From Betaproteobacteria bacterium (GTDB lineage Bacteria; Pseudomonadota; Gammaproteobacteria; Burkholderiales; Burkholderiaceae_C), in the NCBI GenBank assembly GCA_009923345.1, contig RFTR01000072.1, positions 1 through 9,131 on the forward strand: a stretch of DNA of 9,131 bases. Reading direction: 5' to 3'. The translations under genes and the position numbers were made by a program. Positions 1 to 5,691 of this stretch are shown one piece after another (position 1 is the first letter of the stretch; each line of letters opens with the position of its first letter). The notes below the pieces were generated by a model. That model ran no database searches. It had not been told where the DNA came from and was given only the letters and a program-made list of their open reading frames with translations.

Positions 1-400
1 TATTGGGCGTCTTAGGGCCTAAGGCAACTGGCATGAAATCTTTGATGGCGTCGTAGCCTGCGTCCGCATACAAAGATGGGTTCACTGCAAACGCAACGCT
101 ATGAACCAAGATCGTGTAGCCATCTGCTGCAGCGCGTTTGACTTGGGTGGTGGCGATATTGCCACCCGCCCCGCCTTTGTTTTCGACGATGAAATTGCCG
201 CCGGTAATTTCAGATAATTTTTGCGTGAGAGAGCGCGCCACGATGTCAGTAGAAGCTCCAGGCGCAAAAGCCACCAAGAGGGTGACAGGCTTGGCTTTGG
301 GCCAATCGCTTTGGGCGGAAGCAGTAACGCTCAACATAGCGGCCAGCACCGACACGGTGAAGATCCTGAATGCGGGCATAAATTGATTCATAGTTTTCAT
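1..400 (-). CDS. Bug-family (TctC-like) periplasmic solute-binding protein, 3' end beyond window
   Basis: The gene reads leftward from ATG at 398-400 and stays open for 133 codons to the window edge. Its start is supported by GGAGA (406-410 on the minus strand) six bases upstream. The first 29 residues form a Sec signal peptide: Lys2 and Arg12, a hydrophobic stretch, and an Ala-Ser-Ala cleavage motif before Gln30. The mature part has the family pattern: a PVTLLVAFAPGASTDIVAR-like segment (38-56), VENKGGAGGNIAT (72-83), AAADGYTILVH (90-100), and YDAIKDFMPVA (116-126). Bug proteins usually have about 320 residues, so roughly 190 are missing here. They bind small carboxylates in the periplasm, either for tripartite tricarboxylate transporters or as orphan receptors. 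The gene lies 21 bases after the ring-cleavage dioxygenase on the same strand and is probably co-transcribed with it, which suggests an aromatic or dicarboxylate ligand. The ligand cannot be read from the sequence. Confidence 0.9.
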   Translation of the reverse strand, partial: MKTMNQFMPAFRIFTVSVLAAMLSVTASAQSDWPKAKPVTLLVAFAPGASTDIVARSLTQKLSEITGGNFIVENKGGAGGNIATTQVKRAAADGYTILVHSVAFAVNPSLYADAGYDAIKDFMPVALGPKTPN

Positions 401-421
401 GGTTGTCTCCTGTTTATAAAA

Positions 422-1264
422 TTAGTTTTGCTTCACCAAACAAAACTCAAACTGCACCTCATTAAAAGGCTCTTGTAAGTTATAGCGCTTGGCAACTTCT
501 GCATTCTGGCAAGGTTTGAAATCCACAATCAAACCTTCGCGCACACCAAACACGGTGTCGTTGTCTATGTAGGCAGATCCTGCTGGGAACAGTTCGGTCA
601 CCAAGCCCACATAGCCAGGGGCGCTGACGATGACGTGGTAGTGGGCTGGGCGCCAAATACTCCGCTTAGCCGCTGCCAACATCGCGCCGACGGGGCCATC
701 GGTGGGAACGGTGTAGGGGTGTGGGCGAATCGTCAGCAATTCAAAACTGCCATCGGCCTCACAATGGATTTTGCAACGCAGGTTATGCGGGTCTTGTGAT
801 GGGTCTTGCGCTGGGTATAAACCGTTGTCTGCGTTTTGCCAAAAATCTAGCTCCGCATTGGCGACAGGTTTGCCACTTATATCTACAACTCGTCCATGCA
901 ACCAAGTTCTTTCGCCCGCTTGGCCGTTGGTCAAATCTACGCCATTGGGTTGCAACTGCGAGTCGTGGTTATGGAACGGGCCTAAGACGCTACTAGATGT
1001 TCCACCCACAGGTTGTGACACCACGTCGACCATAGAGGAAATGCCCAACACATCCGACAGTAAGCTAAATTCATTGCGTTCTTCGGTGGTGATGTCTGCT
1101 GCGGCAGTCAGAAAAGTCAAACCTCGCATCCACTCTTCTTTGGTGAGCTTGGATTCGGCTACGAAAGCGTGCAAATGCTTGACCAACAAAGCCATTACCT
1201 CGCCCATGCGAGGGTCTGAAGCATTGGCAAAGCTGCGCATCGCAGCTTCAGTGACGGTTAGCAT
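422..1264 (-). CDS. Intradiol ring-cleavage dioxygenase, hydroxyquinol/catechol 1,2-dioxygenase type
   Basis: This complete 280-residue cytoplasmic non-heme Fe(III) enzyme would cleave an ortho-diol ring between the hydroxyls. Catechol would give cis,cis-muconate and hydroxyquinol would give maleylacetate. An N-terminal helical dioxygenase domain (about 20-90, with LVKHLHAF and EFSLLSDVLG) is followed by VLGPFH (93-98) and the intradiol signature LHGRVVDISGKPV...ELDFWQ...GLYP (122-151). The four expected iron ligands are present: Tyr150, Tyr184, His208 and His210. Arg205, three residues before the first His, matches the conserved second-shell arginine of catechol 1,2-dioxygenases. The start ATG (1262-1264) is preceded by AAAGGA (1271-1276). 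The N-terminal domain and length resemble hydroxyquinol 1,2-dioxygenases most closely, but substrate choice is inferred. It heads a leftward unit with the Bug gene and is divergent from the SDR/BKACE genes. No maleylacetate reductase of the usual iron-alcohol-dehydrogenase type is in view. Confidence 0.88.
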   Translation of the reverse strand: MLTVTEAAMRSFANASDPRMGEVMALLVKHLHAFVAESKLTKEEWMRGLTFLTAAADITTEERNEFSLLSDVLGISSMVDVVSQPVGGTSSSVLGPFHNHDSQLQPNGVDLTNGQAGERTWLHGRVVDISGKPVANAELDFWQNADNGLYPAQDPSQDPHNLRCKIHCEADGSFELLTIRPHPYTVPTDGPVGAMLAAAKRSIWRPAHYHVIVSAPGYVGLVTELFPAGSAYIDNDTVFGVREGLIVDFKPCQNAEVAKRYNLQEPFNEVQFEFCLVKQN

Positions 1265-1296
1265 GGGATTTCCTTTGTGAACTAGGTCGAGGTTTC

Positions 1297-1337
1297 ATCG
1301 ATAATATTCGAAAACCACTATTTTTATCGATAAAAAT
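1297..1337. promoter_or_regulatory. Probable operator region of the divergent promoter: perfect 18-bp palindrome and a half-similar copy
   Basis: The 103 bases between the divergent dioxygenase and SDR genes contain ATTTTTATCGATAAAAAT (1320-1337), a perfect 18-base palindrome centred on ATCGAT. A second, imperfect site, ATCGATAATATTCGA (1297-1311), shares ATCGATAA and a following TCG. The two cores start 29 bases apart, roughly three helical turns. Paired symmetric sites in a divergent catabolic promoter are typical of a dimeric one-component repressor or activator (IclR, GntR or LysR type). No regulator gene lies in the window, so the family is not assigned. I see no convincing -35/-10 pair on either strand. 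Confidence 0.5.
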
Positions 1338-1367
1338 CGGATTTCCACTCTTTTTTGAAGCCAGCTC

Positions 1368-2104
1368 ATGCCCTCTACTTTTGCACCCACAGACTCACTC
1401 CAAGGACGTATCGCGGTTATTACCGGCGGTACTGGCGCCATTGGTTTGGCCACGGCCAAACGACTCGCCACTTTGGGTGCACGCTGTGTTTTGCTTTACA
1501 ACTCAGAATCCGCCGAGTCTGCTGCCGCTAAATCTGCCGCTCTTCCTGGTACTGGTCACCTGTGTTTCAAAGCGCCCATCACGGACAGCCAAGCACTCAA
1601 AAGTGTTGCCGCTGAGATTGAAAAGCAATGCGGCGTGGTCCACATCTTGGTCAACAGCGCTGGCTACACCAAGCCAGTTCCAGCAGCAGATTTAGAAGCA
1701 CTCACCGACGACTTGATCGACGATATTTTGAAAGTCAACTTTCGCGGCGTGATGTCAACAATCCGTGCCTTTATACCTTTGCTTAAAAAGTCTGAAGACG
1801 GTTTGATCGTCAACATCTCTTCTATTGCAGGCTTCACAGGCACGGGTAGCAACTTGGCTTACGTTGCAGCCAAGGCCAGTATTGATGTGGTCGGCGACGC
1901 ATTGGCTAAAGCCTTTGCGCCTCACGTGCGCGTTATCTCAGTTTCACCGGGTGTCGTTGATTCCACCTTTGTGCCAGGCCGTGGCGCTGACTTCAACGAA
2001 AAAGTCGCGGGCACCATTCCACTCAAACGCATCAAGCCTGCGCTACCACCATGCGTTATGTCACCGGCACGCGCATCGTGGTCGATGGCGGTAGGCATCT
2101 TTAA
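1368..2104 (+). pseudogene. Short-chain dehydrogenase/reductase (SDR) with frameshifting deletion near its 3' end
   Basis: Residues 1-223 are a classical NAD(P)-dependent SDR: the dinucleotide motif TGGTGAIG (19-26), NSAG (96-99), and the catalytic set Asn124, Ser152, Tyr165, Lys169 with normal spacing, then SPG (193-195). The normal frame holds to about 2033 (PLKRI). The expected C-terminus then resumes in another frame from 2036: ACATTMRYVTG, followed by TRIVVDGGRHL and a TAA at 2102-2104. Between RI and YVTG about 10-12 residues that SDRs normally have are absent. The frame change fits a deletion of 3n+1 bases, around 31-37. Translation in the original frame therefore misses the SDR stop, adds 29 unrelated residues (224-252) and continues into the BKACE gene. 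All catalytic residues survive, but the C-terminal strand of the Rossmann fold and part of the substrate/oligomer region are lost, so activity is doubtful. The start ATG at 1368 has only a weak GAAG ahead of it. The original role was probably oxidation or reduction of a hydroxy/keto intermediate. Confidence 0.8.
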
Positions 2105-2123
2105 TCACACATTTAAAAAAGCC

Positions 2124-3008
2124 ATGAGCCAAAAAACTTTTCTCACATGCGCTGTCACGGGCAATATCACTACGCCAGAGCAGACGCCCCACCTGCCCAT
2201 CACCCCGACTCAAATTGCAGACGAGTGTTTAGCTGCTGCCGAAGCTGGTGCTGCGGCTGTGCATATCCATGTGCGCGACCCTAAAACTGGCAAACCTTCG
2301 ATGGAGCTAGAGCACTACCGCGAAGTGTTTGACAAAGTGCGACGCGGCAACGCGGAACTCATCATCAACCTCACCACAGGCCCAGGTGGCAGATTTATTC
2401 CTAGCCATGACGACCCACGTGTCGCGGCAGCAGGCTCAACACTCGTGGCTCCCGAAAAGCGTGTAGAGCACATTCGCGTTTTAAAACCAGATATCTGTTC
2501 GCTTGACTTGAACACCATGAATTCAGGTGCCGATGTGGTGATCAACACGCCGCGCAATGTGCGCATCATGGCGAATGTGATGCGCGAAGCTGGCGTCAAA
2601 CCTGAGTTAGAAATATTTGATTCAGGTGATATCCACCTGGCGCGCGACTTGATAGCTGACGGCACATTGCAAGGACCTGGTTTGTGGACCTTTGTGACAG
2701 GCGTGAAGTATGGTTTCAATTCCTCGCCCGAAACCTTGATGTATGCGCGAAGCTTGTTGCCCGCGGGCGCTATTTGGTCTGCGTTTGGTATTGGCCGTTT
2801 TGAATTCCAATTTGTAGCACTTGCCATGTGTGCGGGCGGCCATGTGCGCGTGGGCATGGAAGACAACATCTATTTGGAAAAAGGCGTTCTAGCAAAAAGT
2901 AACGCCGAGTTGGTGACCAAGGCCAAGCGCATCATCCATGACTTGGGGGGCGAATTGGCCACACCAAGTGAGGCGCGTGCCATGCTTCAATTACCAATTC
3001 GTAAATAG
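2124..3008 (+). CDS. Beta-keto acid cleavage enzyme (BKACE, DUF849 family)
   Basis: Counted from ATG 2124, the protein has 294 residues, the usual length for this zinc-dependent TIM-barrel family. BKACE enzymes condense a beta-keto acid with acetyl-CoA and release acetoacetate plus a new acyl-CoA; the founding member Kce acts in lysine fermentation. The start region FLTCAVTGNITTPEQTPHLP (6-25), the metal motif AAVHIHVRDP (44-53; His47, His49), the INLTTGPGG loop (81-89), and HVRVGMEDN (240-248) are all present. Arg242, Glu246 and Asp247 keep the spacing of Kce Arg226, Glu230 (third zinc ligand) and Asp231. No good ribosome binding site precedes 2124, and the start lies 20 bases after the original SDR stop, so it was probably coupled to SDR translation. 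Because of the SDR frameshift the frame is now continuous from 1368, giving a possible 546-residue read-through protein. I annotate the family boundary and treat the longer form as a consequence of damage. The substrate is unknown. Confidence 0.9.
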   Translation: MSQKTFLTCAVTGNITTPEQTPHLPITPTQIADECLAAAEAGAAAVHIHVRDPKTGKPSMELEHYREVFDKVRRGNAELIINLTTGPGGRFIPSHDDPRVAAAGSTLVAPEKRVEHIRVLKPDICSLDLNTMNSGADVVINTPRNVRIMANVMREAGVKPELEIFDSGDIHLARDLIADGTLQGPGLWTFVTGVKYGFNSSPETLMYARSLLPAGAIWSAFGIGRFEFQFVALAMCAGGHVRVGMEDNIYLEKGVLAKSNAELVTKAKRIIHDLGGELATPSEARAMLQLPIRK

Positions 3009-3018
3009 ACTTCAAACT

Positions 3019-3039
3019 ATTGACGTTTGACTTTTGACT
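3019..3039 (+). repeat. Three tandem heptamers (ATTGACG, TTTGACT, TTTGACT) between BKACE and MDR genes
   Basis: TTGAC occurs three times at exact seven-base steps (3020, 3027, 3034) in the 85-base gap. A looser direct repeat, GATTCAC (3053-3059 and 3072-3078), follows in the same gap. Each TTGAC resembles a -35 element, but none has a good -10 at 16-18 bases. It may be a binding site, a promoter remnant or simple slippage. Confidence 0.35.
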
Positions 3040-3093
3040 TCTAGGTTTTTTTGATTCACACAATTTCTTTCGATTCACCAAAGAGCGTTTTTC

Positions 3094-4089
3094 ATGACAG
3101 CAGATAAAAAAACACTGCAAGCCGTGCGTGTTCTTGCCAAAGTAGCTAATGCAGATGCATTGGCACCGCAAATCGTCGCGCAAGACCCACCCGCATACAA
3201 AGCAGGTGAAGCTTTGGTGCGTGTGCGTAGCGCGGGCGTAAACCCCAGCGATGTCAAAGCTGCATTGGGATTGATGCCACAAGCGGTATTTCCTCGCATA
3301 CCAGGTCGCGACTATGCAGGTGTGGTGGTCGAAGGCCCAACCAACTGGGTTGGCAAAGAAATTTGGGGATCAGGCGGAGATGTTGGCATCACGCGTGATG
3401 GTTCACATGCCGGCTGGCTGGTTCTGCCTGAAGCCGCTTTGCGTGAAAAACCCAAGCGCCTGAGTTTTGAAGAAGCGGGCTCGATTGGTGTGCCTTTCAT
3501 CACGGCCTATGAAGGCTTTCGCCGTAGTGGTTTGCCGCAAGCAGGACAAACCGTGGCGGTGTTGGGCGCCAATGGCAAGGTTGGACAAGCCGCAGTGCAA
3601 CTGGCCGCGCAAGCGGGCGCTTCTGTGATTGCCTTACAAAGAGGCGATGCTCCATCAGACAAACGCGTGAAAGGTGTGCACTATGTCGATGCATCTTTGG
3701 GTAAAGTCGCTGAGACCATTCGTCAACTGAGTGGAGGCAAAGGAGCCAACATTGTTTTCAACACGGTCGGTAGTCCTTACTTTGAAGCATCGAACCTTGC
3801 CATGGCCAAAGGCGCCACACAAATTTTTATCGCAACGATTGAACGCCCAGTACCTTTCGATATCTTCACGTTTTATCGAGGAATGCATACCTATGTGGGT
3901 ATTGATACATTAGCCCTTGATTGCGTTCATACCAACGCGTTGATACAAGCCATGCATGATGGTTTTGAAGCTGGCAGCTTGCAGCCCTTCCAAGTCACAC
4001 CGGATGCAGTTTTTGGATTAGACCAAGCATTGCGCGTCTACAAAGAAGTTTTAGGCGGCGCAAAACGCCGTATTGTTTTTAATCCTTAA
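3094..4089 (+). CDS. Zinc-independent MDR-superfamily oxidoreductase (quinone oxidoreductase-like)
   Basis: The 331-residue protein is a medium-chain dehydrogenase/reductase of the NADPH:quinone oxidoreductase branch. The N-terminal GroES-like catalytic domain carries RSAGVNPSDVKAALG (45-59) and IPGRDYAGVV (69-78). In the position where zinc alcohol dehydrogenases have their catalytic cysteine it has AGVNPSD, so no catalytic zinc is expected. The nucleotide-binding domain has LGANGKVGQAAVQLA (157-171), with the glycines of the Rossmann motif at 158, 161 and 164, then NTVGS (223-227). The length is normal for the family and the frame is clean. Such enzymes reduce quinones, enones or enoyl-type substrates with NADPH. 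In this setting it could reduce an unsaturated ring-cleavage product, but that is inference. It starts 85 bases after BKACE on the same strand; the ribosome binding site is weak (AAAGAG, 3080-3085). A dead Bug gene follows within 16 bases. Confidence 0.87.
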   Translation: MTADKKTLQAVRVLAKVANADALAPQIVAQDPPAYKAGEALVRVRSAGVNPSDVKAALGLMPQAVFPRIPGRDYAGVVVEGPTNWVGKEIWGSGGDVGITRDGSHAGWLVLPEAALREKPKRLSFEEAGSIGVPFITAYEGFRRSGLPQAGQTVAVLGANGKVGQAAVQLAAQAGASVIALQRGDAPSDKRVKGVHYVDASLGKVAETIRQLSGGKGANIVFNTVGSPYFEASNLAMAKGATQIFIATIERPVPFDIFTFYRGMHTYVGIDTLALDCVHTNALIQAMHDGFEAGSLQPFQVTPDAVFGLDQALRVYKEVLGGAKRRIVFNP

Positions 4090-4094
4090 TTTAT

Positions 4095-4100
4095 AGGAGA
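4095..4100 (+). promoter_or_regulatory. Orphan ribosome binding site left from the deleted start of the Bug gene
   Basis: AGGAGA sits just after the MDR stop codon, followed by TAAC and then internal Bug codons (GTC ATC GGC) with no start codon at the proper distance. This fits a deletion that removed the start codon, signal peptide and about 55-60 first codons while leaving the leader. Confidence 0.5.
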
Positions 4101-4104
4101 TAAC

Positions 4105-4359
4105 GTCATCGGCAACAAAACGGGCGCTGGCGGAACCGCTGGCACAGCCTTGGTTGCCAAGGCAGCTGCTGATGGTTACACCTTGCTAGTGCATAGCTCG
4201 GGGCACTTGGTCAATCTGGCTTTGTTTCCCCAAGCTAAGTTACGACACACTCAAAGACTTTGAAGGCATCACGCCATTGGTCAGTTGTTTGAGAAATATC
4301 TCGACAGCGAAACTGCGTCTGCTGCACAGTTAGTCAAGGCTGCTGGTATCAACATCTAG
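4105..4359 (+). pseudogene. Relic of a second Bug-family (TctC-like) solute-binding protein gene
   Basis: Three pieces of one Bug protein can be read. The first (4105-4230) gives VIGNKTGAGGTAGTALVAKA, AADGYTLLVHSSGHLVN and ALFP, matching the region around residues 60-110 of intact family members. One extra C in the run at 4228-4231 then shifts the frame; from 4232 the text continues as KLSYDTLKDFEGITPLVS, as in YDxxKDFxPV of living Bug proteins. Near 4280-4290 the frame changes again and a Bug-like C-terminal tail follows: QLFEKYLDSETASAAQLVKA, then AGINI and a TAG stop at 4357-4359. The signal peptide and most of the middle (well over half of a ~320-residue protein) are missing, so it encodes no working receptor. 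The sequence differs from the Bug gene at the left edge, so it is a different paralogue. It ended the SDR-BKACE-MDR unit, where it probably supplied the matching uptake receptor. Confidence 0.85.
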
Positions 4360-4391
4360 TAATTACTCGACTAGCTAGGGGTTTCAGCGTG

Positions 4392-5588
4392 CTACTGAAC
4401 AATGCCCATGTCTTTCAGGGCTTTGATTTGCGTTGCAGTTAAACCTATGCCTTGCAATACGGCATCGGTGTCTTGACCAATTTCTGGTGCATTACGGCGA
4501 TGCGAGCCCGGTGTACGAGACAGCTTAGGAACAATGCCTGGTAACGCCAATGTGCTGCCATCTGCCATCACCGTTTGCAAAATCATGTCACGCGCTTGGT
4601 AATGGGGGTCTGCTGCAATATCTGCAACGGTATAAATGCGACCTGCTGGCACACTGGCAGCATCTAGTAGTTCTAGCACTTGTGCAACAGTGAGCGTTGC
4701 AGTCCACGCTCCAATGGCGGCATCAATTTCCTCTACGCGCTTCACGCGGCCTGCGTTGTCTGCAAGATCCGCGTCTAAGCCTAAATCATCACGCCCCATG
4801 GTGTGCATGAGCCGTTTAAAAATACTGTCGCCATTGCCGGCTATCAGCACATAACCACCGTCTTGGCATTTATAGGCATTACTAGGCGCGATGCCAGGCA
4901 AAGCGCTACCGGCCGCTTCACGCACCGCACCAAACGCACTGAACTCTGGCAACAAACTTTCCATGCAATTAAAAACTGCTTCGTACAAAGCGACGTCGAT
5001 CACCTGCCCCTTACCGCTAGTGTGCCGTTCATGCAAAGCTAGCAAGATACCAATCACACCATGTAGTGATGCCAAGGTGTCACCAATGCTCACACCTACA
5101 CGCACAGGCACACGGCCTGGCTCGGCCGTGAGATGGCGCAATCCGCTCATCGCTTCAGCCACCACGCCAAAGCCAGGCTTGTCGCGGTAAGGGCCTGTTT
5201 GTCCGTAACCGCTGATGCGCAACATGATGAGCTTGGGGTTGATCACCAACAGTTCATCGGGCCCCAAGCCCCACCCTTCCATAGCACCAGGGCGAAAGTT
5301 TTCTATCAAGACATCGGCATCTTTGACGAGTTGCCGAACAATGTCTTGTGCTTCGGCCTGTTTTAAATCTAAGGCGATAGAGCGTTTGTTACGCGATTGG
5401 ATTTGCCACCACACCGATGTGCCATCTTTGAGTAAGCGCCATTTGCGCAAAGGGTCGCCTGTTGTGAGGGGCTCAATTTTGATGACATCTGCGCCAAAAT
5501 CTGCCAAAGTTTTAGCGGCAAATGGGCCAGCGATCAGTTGCCCAAGTTCGATGACGCGAAGGTTACAAAGTGCTAATGGAGATTGCAT
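4392..5588 (-). CDS. CaiB/BaiF-type (class III) CoA transferase
   Basis: This complete 398-residue protein moves CoA between a donor acyl-CoA and a free carboxylic acid through an enzyme-bound anhydride, in the cytoplasm. The N-terminal family block is clear: LRVIELGQLIAGPFAAKTLA (10-29) and FGADVIKIEP (31-40), then RNKRSIALDLK (66-76) and IENFRPG (95-101). The catalytic aspartate is Asp170 in VGVSIGDTLASLHG (164-177), equivalent to Asp169 of formyl-CoA transferase. Length and C-terminal part (SRTPGSHRRNAPEIGQDTD near 355-375) are normal. It is convergent with the damaged catabolic genes and divergent from ppx, so it is its own transcription unit in this window. No strong ribosome binding site precedes ATG 5588. 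The family covers carnitine, formate/oxalate, succinate, mesaconate and aromatic acids; the substrate cannot be chosen from sequence. It could supply or receive CoA for the neighbouring BKACE route. Confidence 0.9.
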   Translation of the reverse strand: MQSPLALCNLRVIELGQLIAGPFAAKTLADFGADVIKIEPLTTGDPLRKWRLLKDGTSVWWQIQSRNKRSIALDLKQAEAQDIVRQLVKDADVLIENFRPGAMEGWGLGPDELLVINPKLIMLRISGYGQTGPYRDKPGFGVVAEAMSGLRHLTAEPGRVPVRVGVSIGDTLASLHGVIGILLALHERHTSGKGQVIDVALYEAVFNCMESLLPEFSAFGAVREAAGSALPGIAPSNAYKCQDGGYVLIAGNGDSIFKRLMHTMGRDDLGLDADLADNAGRVKRVEEIDAAIGAWTATLTVAQVLELLDAASVPAGRIYTVADIAADPHYQARDMILQTVMADGSTLALPGIVPKLSRTPGSHRRNAPEIGQDTDAVLQGIGLTATQIKALKDMGIVQ

Positions 5589-5691
5589 AGGACTCAGTTT
5601 ATCAATGCCCTCAGGTTGTAGCTCCGCGTAAACGTTTGAGAGCCTCTAGAATCGACACAAATTTATCACTGGTTCACAGTACCATCAAAAT
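5589..5691. other. Divergent intergenic region between CoA transferase and ppx
   Basis: These 103 bases must hold the starts of transcription for both divergent genes. TAGAAT at 5647-5652 matches the -10 consensus at five of six positions on the plus strand, but no matching -35 lies 16-18 bases upstream. I see no PhoB-type repeat, although polyphosphate genes are often phosphate controlled. The plus-strand leader directly before ATG 5692 (CCATCAAAAT) has no Shine-Dalgarno sequence. Confidence 0.3.

Noticed and set aside
771..1280. Open frame of 169 codons antisense to the dioxygenase
   Set aside because: It lies fully opposite a gene with all catalytic residues, shows no family pattern, and its composition is that of a complementary-strand shadow.
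2315..2869. Open frame of 184 codons antisense to BKACE
   Set aside because: It mirrors a well-conserved coding region and has no recognisable motif or ribosome binding site.
1368..3008. A genuine evolved SDR-BKACE fusion enzyme
   Set aside because: The proper SDR C-terminus and its stop codon are still readable in another frame, the linker is out-of-frame SDR sequence, and the BKACE has its own full-length start.
4095..4359. Short functional protein from the Bug relic
   Set aside because: There is no start codon behind the AGGAGA, the first frame ends at a TGA near 4260, and the pieces lie in two frames with most of the domain missing.
4356..4399. Intrinsic terminator between the Bug relic and the CoA transferase gene
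   Set aside because: Only short five-base stems (CTAGT/ACTAG and TTCAG/CTGAA) are present, without a GC-rich stem or a following T run.
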